Origin: Actinomadura spongiicola
GTDB taxonomy: Bacteria; Actinomycetota; Actinomycetes; Streptosporangiales; Streptosporangiaceae
Direction of reading: 5' to 3'
Assembly (NCBI RefSeq): GCF_003432485.1
Contig: NZ_QVNQ01000001.1
Span: forward strand, 372,001 to 436,000
Length of the DNA: 64,000 bases
The notes under the pieces were generated by a model. It saw only the letters and a program-made list of their open reading frames with translations, was not told the DNA's origin and did no database searches. The position numbers were made by a program, and so were the translations under genes. Below, piece by piece: positions 53,031 to 61,034 of this stretch (its first letter is position 1; each line of letters opens with the position of its first letter).

Positions 53031-53224
53031 GGGCGGACGCGCGGTGTCCCCGACGGCCAGAGGCGAGACACGCCAGGACGACGCTGGCCTAGCAGCAGCG
53101 GAAGACTTCTCTAGGCTAATCACCGACCCACCACTCCTCGCACCGCCTCCGGCCAGCGAACGACACAACCCCATCCACTTCCCCCGCCGCACGAACCTCC
53201 CGGAGGCACGAGCGTGGAACCCAT

Positions 53225-53425
53225 GACCCATCCGGGGTCGGTGGCCCGGGCGAACCGGCGGACAGTGTTGCGGCTCACCTGCAACTCAGCGGTGATCTGT
53301 TTGATGGTGCGTCCCTGGTCCAGTAGGGCTTGGATGGCGGTGTGTCGCTGCCGGGTGCGGACAGCGACCCGGTCGATTCTGCCCTCGGGGGACTGGGACG
53401 TCCGCTGGCCGGGCGGCGCGTCGCA
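53225..53425 (-). pseudogene. ISL3-type transposase fragment
   Basis: Reading the minus strand gives PPGQRTSQSPEGRIDRVAVR, then TRQRHTAIQALLDQGRTIKQ and ITAELQVSRNTVRRFARATD. This is the internal helix-turn-helix segment of ISL3-family transposases (normally ~400-550 residues). There is no start codon and a TGA lies just upstream (53426-53428). It is a relic at the edge of the accessory region. Confidence 0.7.
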
Positions 53426-53709
53426 TCACCGACGAAGCGTGTCCCTAACCGCGCCGCGTAGGCGGCTGGCGAGGAGCGCTGCCGACCGACTGCCGCGGCG
53501 CATCCTGGGCGCCTGAATGCCGGCGCCCTGGTTGCCCGCGACAGCCTCACTCGCCGGACCGCAGCCTGCGACACCGTTCAAGGGTGTGCCTCGTTCGCCG
53601 ACGTCCTCCACCCACCACCAGGTGCCGGGCGTCGATCTATACACCGTCCAGCGAAGATCAAGTCACCCTGGTCTCGCGACAGTTGGCGAGACCCGGGTGT
53701 CAACTATTG

Positions 53710-53862
53710 TCAGTCATCCGCCTCTAAATTATCGTGCTCGGTGTAGGGAAGCCCGCAGAACTGGCACTGCACGGTCTCTGGACACCAGGCATGTTCATCG
53801 ATCCGACAACGCTTCACCGGCTCTGAACTTGACTCTGGGTCCTCAGGTGGGTGAAATGTCAA
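53710..53862 (-). CDS. Small cysteine/histidine-rich protein (50 aa), TTG start
   Basis: The frame has AAGGAG seven bases before a TTG at 53862. The protein is acidic at both ends with a central cluster: KRC, then RIDEHAWCPETVQCQFCGLP and YTEHD. Cys19, Cys27, Cys33, Cys36 plus histidines could bind one zinc ion (CxxC knuckle in CQFCG). Not recognised. Codon use is less GC-biased than in neighbours (AAT, TTA), which fits acquired DNA. Confidence 0.5.
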   Translation of the reverse strand: MTFHPPEDPESSSEPVKRCRIDEHAWCPETVQCQFCGLPYTEHDNLEADD

Positions 53863-54511
53863 CGCGACACTCCTTGGCGTGACTTAGACGAGGTCAGGGC
53901 CTGGGGGCGTTTCGCATGGTCGGCGAGAGGGGGCAACCTCTCGCCGACCGTCAATCTAGCGAAAGCAGTGTGAGGTGACTCGGCAGGCTCTGTTCGCCTC
54001 GTAGAGAAATAGAGCCGATGCCGGGTAAGCCGTTCTAGTGGCAATCTGCGAACGGTGATCGTGGCAACTACGAATGCTCTCCAGTGACACGCTCCTGAAC
54101 TTGGAATTTGTTTCAAATTTAGTGGGCTCCCCGGACCGTCGGCAAGGTTGCCGAACCGCTGTCAGATGTGCCGGGTCGGCGATTTGGTCACTGCGGGTAA
54201 GTTTGGTTGAAAGCTCGCGAGTTGGTTGACACGGCCTAGAAATGTCGATAGCTTAGCTCGCAATATCATTGGGCTTCTTGTTGCCCAAAATTCGGCGCCG
54301 CATCCGTATTGCAACCCCTCGACTACTCCCGGATAGGCTGCGCAATTGCTTCCTTAGGTGTGGCATCGAAATGGAGGGCTTCTGCGTCACGGTCCGTGAC
54401 CTAGCAACGATCTGGTAACGGTCCCCCCTCTAGGGAGGAAGTCTGACTTTGCTGGCGACCGGGACGAATGGTGGCATACAGTAAGGGGATGCCTCCGAGG
54501 AACGTGAGGGT
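53863..54511. other. 649-bp AT-richer spacer before the Dpd-like genes
   Basis: No gene is seen. The sequence is visibly lower in GC than the rest of the window (runs such as TTTGTTTCAAATTTAG). It probably carries the operon promoter. Confidence 0.5.
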
Positions 54512-57500
54512 GTGGGCTTGCTGAACCGACACTCCTCGCCTGACGCCTACGTCGGTCGTTGGGTGCAGGTGCGATCCAGTCGTCTGGGATTCGCCTTCTG
54601 CCGCGAGAAGCGGCCAGAAGGCGCGGTCGTCGTGTACACCGATATCCCAGGCAGTGCCGAGGTTCGCGAGATAGCAGCAGTGGAGGATTTGATCTTCCCT
54701 CGTGTCTCGCCTGGGTCTCGCGTCTGGGTGAAGGGTGAGCCCTACGGTTGGCATGCCGCAGAGGTAACGGGACTCACCGCGTTCGGTGACTACCGGGTTC
54801 GGGTCAGCGGAATCCATACAGACCTGAAGTTGTCGGGTGATCAATTCAAGATCCGCTGGGATCGGCCCTTGACGGATCCGGTCAGTGCCGTTGTCCAAGG
54901 ATTCTGTGACTCCCCTGAGTACTACGAAGCGCGCCGGGATTTCCTGGATCAACTAGTGCTTCAGCGGAGAGTTTCGAGGGGTTACACAGCTTTTCTGTCC
55001 GCACCTGTGGAGCTTTACCAGCACCAACTCGATACGGCGGCCAGAGTATTGTCCGATCCTGTGCTTCGCTATCTACTGGCCGACGAGGTCGGATTGGGTA
55101 AGACGGTCGAAGCATGTATTGTCGTCCGACAGTTGCTCCTTGACGACAGCCGGGCGACAGCGCTCATAGCAGTCCCCTCCACTCTGCTCCAGCAATGGGG
55201 GGTCGAACTCCGAGAAAGGTTTCTTCTTGGAGAGGAGATGGGGGAGCAGCGTGTTCGCCTTGTTTCCCATCAAGATCTTGCGGGTGAAGTCAGACTGAGT
55301 GAGCACGCCATCGTTGTGGTAGATGAAGCCCACCGGCTCGTCTCCCAGTTCTCTCTCCACCCCCATCTTCGAACCGACCTGCACCAGGCCAAGAGCCTGT
55401 TGTTGCTTTCGGCTACGCCCATGAGCGGGAACCTTTCAGTCTTGCTCAATCTGCTCAATCTCGTAGACCCGGTCGCGTATCCGACGAACGACCCTAAGTC
55501 TTTCCGTGAGCGGGTGAAAGGACGTGAGAGAGAGGCGACGAATCTGCAGGTGCTTACCTCTCGGCGTGCGAGTCCACGCCTGCGGAGCGCCGCGCTAGAC
55601 GAACTGCTCAGGACGCATGGTAAGGACCCCACGGTCGCTCGACTAGTAGAGCAATGCTACTCTGCCGAACCAATGTCCTCCGCATGGGTGGATCTTAGCG
55701 ACTATGTACGGGAAACCTACCGCATCAGCCGGAGAATGATTCGCCATCGGAGGAACAGCGGCGTCGCCGAAGACTATCCAGTGGTAGGGCGTCGGCCTGT
55801 TTTCGTAGCGCTTGAAGATTCGACACGGCGTATGGTCGACGAATTCCTTGAACAATACCGTGATCATCTTGCGAACAACCCTGCACTCGTGGGAAGTCCT
55901 AAGCGTTTTGCGCAAATGGTTCTTCATGCTCTGGGTGGACCTCGTGCCTTCCTTCATTACCTCCGGCGAAGTCTCACCGTAGAACAGGACGACCGGGCTC
56001 TGAATGAGGCGATGGTCGCGCGACTTCAGATGGTCGACACGGGCACTCGGTCGCGCGTCGCGCTTGATATCGTTGCTGACCGGCTGGCCAAAGATCTCAA
56101 AATAGTGGTGGTCGGGACCTCGTCCGACATAGCACGGGAGTTCTATGAGGCAGCACAGGAACGGTGGGGAAACAATGTGACCGGGCATCTGATCTCTATG
56201 GAGCAGGCAGTTCGCGAGAGAGAGACCCTAGCCTTCTTGAATAATTCTGGCGGGCATGTTCTCGTCGGTGATTTCACCCTTGAGGAAGGGAGGAACCTGC
56301 AAGCGGCACATGTGCTCATCAACCTTGACCTGCCCTTGGATCCTAATCGGCTGGAACAGCGGATAGGGCGTCTCGACCGGTTTGCACTCCGGGCGGAGCC
56401 TGCAGAGATCGTGACATTCGTGGAACCCGATAGTGAGTGGGTCAGCGGACATGTTCGCCTACTGCATGAAGGTATAGGTATCTTCACTGCTTCTGTCGCC
56501 ACATTGCAGCGAAAACTAACTGAAATCCTTAACGAAATCATTGCACAGGTCGAGTGCGAGGGTAGCGGTGTTTTCTCATTCGACTTGACGGAGTTGCGGA
56601 GAGGTATCGAAGATGAGCGTACTGAGGTGGATCTCCTAGAGGAGCTCGAATCTGTCACGGCGGCATCCGATTTCGATGAGGCGACCATGGCCGACCTGCG
56701 GCGGACAGAGGAGGATATCGAGGATCTGCAGAACGCGTTTCTCAGGTTTACCTCGGCACGAGGCGGCGTAGGCCTGCGACCGCAGGTGGCTCCAGACGGG
56801 GAGCTGCTGCGTCTTCGTACCGACTCTCGGTACGTTCCCGGGCTCCCGGATGATTTGGCCGCTGAGGTCCTTCCCCTGTTGAGGCGCCCGCGAGTGTACG
56901 CACGCTCCGCCGCGACGTGCCGGAGGGGGGTAGCTCCACTTCGGCTCGGAGACCCGCTCGTCGACTGGCTCGAGCGGTATCTTCGTACGGACGAGCGTGG
57001 CCGAGCCCGCGCGATCATTCGTCCTTGTGACGATGTGCACGAACCGTCGCTCTGGATGTCATGCGACTTTCTGGTGGAATTCGACGCTTCCCACTTGGTG
57101 GCTGAGGATGAGGGCGTTAGACGTCGGCTTCGCCGACGAGGCGACGCTCTGCTCCCACCAAGCGTCCTCCGTACGTGGACAAACCCCACCGGTCCGGCGT
57201 CCGCACCTGCGCTGGAGATTCTGGATGCCCCCTTTGATCCCGATTCGGACCAGGTGCTGCGGGGGAGGGCGTGGGGGGACGTGCTGACCGCGCTGCCGGA
57301 CTGGCAGCAACTCTGCCGCTTGAGTGCCGACGCGGCAATCGACCACATTCGTTCCCTCCCGGCCCTCAGCACAGAACCTCCGGCGGCGGCGCGACGGGCT
57401 CAAGAGGAGGCCTCGGCCCGAACCGCAGTTTTGCGAGCCAGATCGCAGCGGCTGCCGACAGAAGCCGAACGCAGAGCAGCCCATCTGGAGATGGAGCGGG

Positions 57501-57595
57501 AGGAGTCCCTCGGGGCTGCATTGGTGAGAGGTACTGCACAACCGGCCGTATCGACCATCGCCTGCGGCGCGATCGTGCTTTGGCCAACGCCATGA
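54512..57595 (+). CDS. dpdE: SNF2-family helicase, DpdE-like
   Basis: A 1027-residue superfamily-2 ATPase. A ~160-residue N-terminal part with SH3-like features (GSRVWVKGEPYGWHAAEVTG) precedes the SNF2 core: ADEVGLGKT (190-198), VVVDEAHR (268-275), LLSATPMSG (299-306) and, in the second lobe, NLDLPLDPNRLEQRIGRLDR (about 607-626). The C-terminal ~350 residues are family-specific. In the Dpd system DpdE is the SNF2 protein on the restriction side. GTG 54512 is the only start that the frame allows after the upstream stop (54482). Its stop overlaps the start of the RecQ-like gene (ATGA). A generic RapA/HepA-like helicase is the alternative. Confidence 0.8.
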   Translation: MGLLNRHSSPDAYVGRWVQVRSSRLGFAFCREKRPEGAVVVYTDIPGSAEVREIAAVEDLIFPRVSPGSRVWVKGEPYGWHAAEVTGLTAFGDYRVRVSGIHTDLKLSGDQFKIRWDRPLTDPVSAVVQGFCDSPEYYEARRDFLDQLVLQRRVSRGYTAFLSAPVELYQHQLDTAARVLSDPVLRYLLADEVGLGKTVEACIVVRQLLLDDSRATALIAVPSTLLQQWGVELRERFLLGEEMGEQRVRLVSHQDLAGEVRLSEHAIVVVDEAHRLVSQFSLHPHLRTDLHQAKSLLLLSATPMSGNLSVLLNLLNLVDPVAYPTNDPKSFRERVKGREREATNLQVLTSRRASPRLRSAALDELLRTHGKDPTVARLVEQCYSAEPMSSAWVDLSDYVRETYRISRRMIRHRRNSGVAEDYPVVGRRPVFVALEDSTRRMVDEFLEQYRDHLANNPALVGSPKRFAQMVLHALGGPRAFLHYLRRSLTVEQDDRALNEAMVARLQMVDTGTRSRVALDIVADRLAKDLKIVVVGTSSDIAREFYEAAQERWGNNVTGHLISMEQAVRERETLAFLNNSGGHVLVGDFTLEEGRNLQAAHVLINLDLPLDPNRLEQRIGRLDRFALRAEPAEIVTFVEPDSEWVSGHVRLLHEGIGIFTASVATLQRKLTEILNEIIAQVECEGSGVFSFDLTELRRGIEDERTEVDLLEELESVTAASDFDEATMADLRRTEEDIEDLQNAFLRFTSARGGVGLRPQVAPDGELLRLRTDSRYVPGLPDDLAAEVLPLLRRPRVYARSAATCRRGVAPLRLGDPLVDWLERYLRTDERGRARAIIRPCDDVHEPSLWMSCDFLVEFDASHLVAEDEGVRRRLRRRGDALLPPSVLRTWTNPTGPASAPALEILDAPFDPDSDQVLRGRAWGDVLTALPDWQQLCRLSADAAIDHIRSLPALSTEPPAAARRAQEEASARTAVLRARSQRLPTEAERRAAHLEMEREESLGAALVRGTAQPAVSTIACGAIVLWPTP

Positions 57596-60126
57596 CAGAC
57601 GAACTCTATTCCGACCAGGATGAACTTCTCCGTCACTGGCTGCGGGCAGCGGATGGAGGAAGACCGCCCGACTTTGCGGACGACCTCTACACGCGCCTGG
57701 CTTATGCCACCGTGGATCCCCAGAGCAGCGAACTCGATACGGCGGTGCTGATCCGCCACCTCCTCCGGAGATGGTCACTGCGGGATGGCCGTCGAAACAC
57801 CGTGGTCACCACTCCGGAGATCTCGGCGCGGCTGCGCAAGGTAGCGACGCTTACGCAGTTGCGGGAACGCCCGACAGATACTTGGTCCGCGATACCCTGG
57901 AATCCAACCTGGCTCAACTTTCAAGGAGATCCGGACGGCGCGGCGGCTGCGGGAACGATGCGCGGAGCGAGATTCTCTGACGTTCAACTGATCGCAGACC
58001 CGTTTTTCACGAAGTGCACTGGCCATGGCTACTACAGCACGCCGGGGCAGAGGGCCGCCTGCCGCGCTGTAGTTTCCGTTCCGGCAGGCAGCACCGTGAT
58101 TGCAATGCTTCCCACAGGGTCAGGCAAGACCGAGGTGGCGCTCTGCCTGGCAGACCAACGGAATGATGCGGTCACCCTGATCGTGGTCCCGACGGTTGCT
58201 CTAGCCTACGACTTCGAACGCAGATTCCGAGATCACTATGCGCGTCGGAGCACCCGGATAGACCGGAACTCCCTTCATTTCGCCTGGACTGCGAGCACTC
58301 CGGAGTATCTACGGGAGCGCATGCGGTCGCGCGTACGGGAGGGCATACAGCCGATTCTGGTCACATCGCCGGAATCGATGACCCGTGCGCTCCGACTGCT
58401 GCTGCTGGAAGCAGCCGGTACGGGGCGCATAGGGGGCTTTGTCTTCGATGAGGCACATTTGGTCACACAGTGGGGCAGAGACTTTCGGCCTGAGTTTCGC
58501 ACGTTGGCGAACCTGAGGCGCGACCTAATACGCAAGGCAGCCGACACGGGTCATCCTAGCCCGATAACACTGTTGCTCAGCGCGACGCTAGGAGCGTTCG
58601 AACTTCGTGACCTGCACCGTATGTTCGCGGAGCCTGGCCCGTGCACGCTCGTTGCGGCCAACGCCCTGCGTGCCGAACCGGAGTTGTGGACGGCGGCAGC
58701 GGACGATCCGGGGCAGAGAGAAGCATGGGTCTTGGAGGCACTTGCACATCTGCCACGGCCGGCAATCCTTTACGTGACGGCGCCGGAGGCTGCCGAAGAC
58801 TGGCTGTCCCGCCTGCGGGGGGTCGGTTATCGGCGGCTCGCTCTCGTGACTGGTAAGACGAGCACAGAGGAAAGGGCGCGTGTCCTCGCCGAGTTGCGGT
58901 GGAGCGCCGAAAAGGCCGCGACGGTGGACCTCGTCGTCGCCACCTCGGCCTTCGGTCTCGGCATCGACTACCCCCATGTGCGCACTGTGGTGCACGCCTG
59001 CATGCCGGAAACCGTGGATCGCTGGTATCAAGAACTGGGGCGGGGAGGGCGTGACGGTGCCGCGTCCGCCGCGTTCCTGCTGACTGCGCCAACGGACCGA
59101 CGCGAGGCGGAGAAGCTTACTACCAAGGTACTCACGGCCGACACCGCGAAGCAGCGATGGTCGGACCTCTGGAGTCACCGTCAGCAACTCGCAGACCGAT
59201 CTTTTGTCGACCTGGAAGGTAGCCGTGGTACGGCGGCTCGCGGCTCTTACAACCGTCGCTGGAATGCTCAGCTCGTCCAGGGACTGGTCGAGTTGGACGC
59301 GCTTCGGCGGTTTCAAATGGATGTCGAGGACTTGGTAGACTTGGCTGACGAGACCGGAGAACAGCGCGAGTGGGCCTGTGTCGAGGTGTGTCGTGGCGAC
59401 CTAAGAGACTCGTCCTTCTGGTCCAATTTTTGGACGCCATGGCAGAAGCAGGAATGGCTGAGATCACGAAGGGCCTTGGACTCCGTTGTCAATCTGGTAC
59501 GCGGATCCGTGCGCGCGTGCGAGGCGATCGCAGGGTCCTACCGGCCCGACGAGGAGACCCGCCGTATCTTCGGTCCCTCCACTGCTTGGGCTGAACCGCT
59601 GACTCCTTGCGGCAGGTGCCCAGGATGTCGGCAAGACGGCGTTGCCCCGCCCGAAGACCCGTCCCCCAGTCCTATCCAGCAATGGCCCGTCTCGAATTAC
59701 CTCACCCCCCGGCTTGAGGATCTCGCGAATGCCGCCGCTGCCCAAGACCGGCTCGTGTTACTTACGACCGACAACCACGACACCGTGGCCTTGCCCTTGG
59801 CACGGGCTATGGTCCGTCGCGGAGTGAGGCATCTCGCTGGTCCGATAGGTGAGCCGATACACCATGGAGACTGGCTGTTTGTCGACTCGTTGCCTATAGG
59901 ACCCGGCGACCTGACCCCCTGTTCGTCCTTCGTCGTGTACCCGCCGGCGAGTCGAGTCCCGGGCACCTGGTTGAGGTCGAGGAGACGACTGACCCAGCAC
60001 GGTGGCGCTCTACCCGCGTTCGATGTCCTCCTGCTTCCGCGCGGCGCTACCGTCGGGGATCGGAAGGTAGGACCCGACCTGCCCGCGCTCGACGCCGTGA
60101 CCGCGCTCCAAGTTCTCGGAGGTTAA
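57592..60126 (+). CDS. dpdF: RecQ-like DEAH helicase, DpdF-like
   Basis: An 844-residue helicase. Motif I AMLPTGSGKT (171-180), motif II FDEAH (285-289), the RecQ-type aromatic loop TQWGRDFRPEF (292-302), SAT (330-332), ATSAFGLGIDYPHVR and motif VI YQELGRGGRDG. A cysteine cluster CGRCPGC lies near residue 675, in place of the RecQ zinc domain, and ~160 further residues follow. Its ATG overlaps the preceding stop, so translation is coupled. Order after the SNF2 gene and before a ~300-residue protein matches DpdF. The frame extends upstream but only in DpdE-antiframe sequence. Confidence 0.82.
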   Translation: MTDELYSDQDELLRHWLRAADGGRPPDFADDLYTRLAYATVDPQSSELDTAVLIRHLLRRWSLRDGRRNTVVTTPEISARLRKVATLTQLRERPTDTWSAIPWNPTWLNFQGDPDGAAAAGTMRGARFSDVQLIADPFFTKCTGHGYYSTPGQRAACRAVVSVPAGSTVIAMLPTGSGKTEVALCLADQRNDAVTLIVVPTVALAYDFERRFRDHYARRSTRIDRNSLHFAWTASTPEYLRERMRSRVREGIQPILVTSPESMTRALRLLLLEAAGTGRIGGFVFDEAHLVTQWGRDFRPEFRTLANLRRDLIRKAADTGHPSPITLLLSATLGAFELRDLHRMFAEPGPCTLVAANALRAEPELWTAAADDPGQREAWVLEALAHLPRPAILYVTAPEAAEDWLSRLRGVGYRRLALVTGKTSTEERARVLAELRWSAEKAATVDLVVATSAFGLGIDYPHVRTVVHACMPETVDRWYQELGRGGRDGAASAAFLLTAPTDRREAEKLTTKVLTADTAKQRWSDLWSHRQQLADRSFVDLEGSRGTAARGSYNRRWNAQLVQGLVELDALRRFQMDVEDLVDLADETGEQREWACVEVCRGDLRDSSFWSNFWTPWQKQEWLRSRRALDSVVNLVRGSVRACEAIAGSYRPDEETRRIFGPSTAWAEPLTPCGRCPGCRQDGVAPPEDPSPSPIQQWPVSNYLTPRLEDLANAAAAQDRLVLLTTDNHDTVALPLARAMVRRGVRHLAGPIGEPIHHGDWLFVDSLPIGPGDLTPCSSFVVYPPASRVPGTWLRSRRRLTQHGGALPAFDVLLLPRGATVGDRKVGPDLPALDAVTALQVLGG

Positions 60127-60128
60127 CC

Positions 60129-61034
60129 GTGGACTATCTGAAAGGCCATGTCACAGCCAGCGCTCCTGCGCTCGTCGTCATCTGCAGGTATCTGGCCGCA
60201 CACCCCCAGGGCGTAGAAGAAGCCGAACTCCGAAGTGCCCTACAACCGCACGTTCCGGCTAAGAGTCAGGGAACCAGGTCGGATGGCGGCGTTTTCGTCG
60301 CCTCGCTGAGAGTCGGTCAGGATCTGAGGATCATCGAGCCCCAGGAGGTCTCGCGTAACCGGCGCCGTTGGGCTGTGAGTGAATCCCTGCAGGAGGCGAT
60401 CGAAAGGGACACGTCACCCGGCGCTCAGATCGTCAGGAGCCTCGTGTTGCGCCGCTTGGGCGCTCGTGCGGCGACTGCCATCGAGGCAGGGGACCCGCCG
60501 CCGGACCTCGGGCTTGCGCTCACTTGGTTTCTCATGCAGAACCCGCTCGCGCCTTTTTCCGTCACTTGGGGGGACGGTCCAGAGGCTGCCTTCAAAGATG
60601 GGTGGAAAGAAGATCACCCCCCGGTTGGCAACGCGGAGCAGTGGCGCTCTTTCATGAGGTGGGCAAGATCTTTGGGGCTTGCTGTCCGCGCTGATTTTGG
60701 AGGGCAGAAATCGGCTCTGATCGCTGATCCGACGCGAGCCATAGAGATCGTCCTGGGCGAGATGCCTAGTCGACTGCTCGCCGATGAGTGGTTCCGGCAC
60801 CTGCACTCACTTCTGCCGGTTCTGGGCGACTCGAGGCTGGCATCTGTTCTACCGCAGGTCAGTGGCTCCGTCGATGAGGTTCCAATGCCAGTCGTGCTCG
60901 CGATGAGGAAACTGGAACGCATGGGGAAGTTAAAGCTCGTCGCTTCGGATGACTCGAGCAACGCCGTCGCCCTGCGACTCGCTAGAGGCGACCGCCGCAT
61001 CGGTGAGGTGCACATCCTGGAGGCCCTGGCGTGA
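60129..61034 (+). CDS. dpdG: DpdG-like protein
   Basis: A 301-residue soluble protein, GTG start at 60129 with GGAGG five bases ahead and 2 bp after the helicase stop. The sequence looks like a winged-helix start (ALVVICRYLAAHPQGVEEAE) followed by a mixed domain (LALTWFLMQNPLAPFSVTWG) and a C-terminal helix-turn region (MPVVLAMRKLERMGKLKLVA). It shows no enzyme motif. Assignment to DpdG rests on length and position between the RecQ-like helicase and the ATPase. Its stop overlaps the next start (GTGA). Confidence 0.68.
   Translation: MDYLKGHVTASAPALVVICRYLAAHPQGVEEAELRSALQPHVPAKSQGTRSDGGVFVASLRVGQDLRIIEPQEVSRNRRRWAVSESLQEAIERDTSPGAQIVRSLVLRRLGARAATAIEAGDPPPDLGLALTWFLMQNPLAPFSVTWGDGPEAAFKDGWKEDHPPVGNAEQWRSFMRWARSLGLAVRADFGGQKSALIADPTRAIEIVLGEMPSRLLADEWFRHLHSLLPVLGDSRLASVLPQVSGSVDEVPMPVVLAMRKLERMGKLKLVASDDSSNAVALRLARGDRRIGEVHILEALA

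Noticed and set aside
53426..53644. 72-codon minus-strand frame with WWWVEDVGERG
   Set aside because: No convincing ribosome site, ends at the transposase relic; looks like decayed DNA.
54401..54952. 183-codon minus-strand frame
   Set aside because: Antisense to the start of the SNF2 gene, with no ribosome site.
54512..61034. DISARM, BREX or Druantia assignment for the helicase genes
   Set aside because: No methyltransferase, PglX/PglZ, DrmB/C or DUF-type Druantia subunits; order and sizes fit Dpd better.
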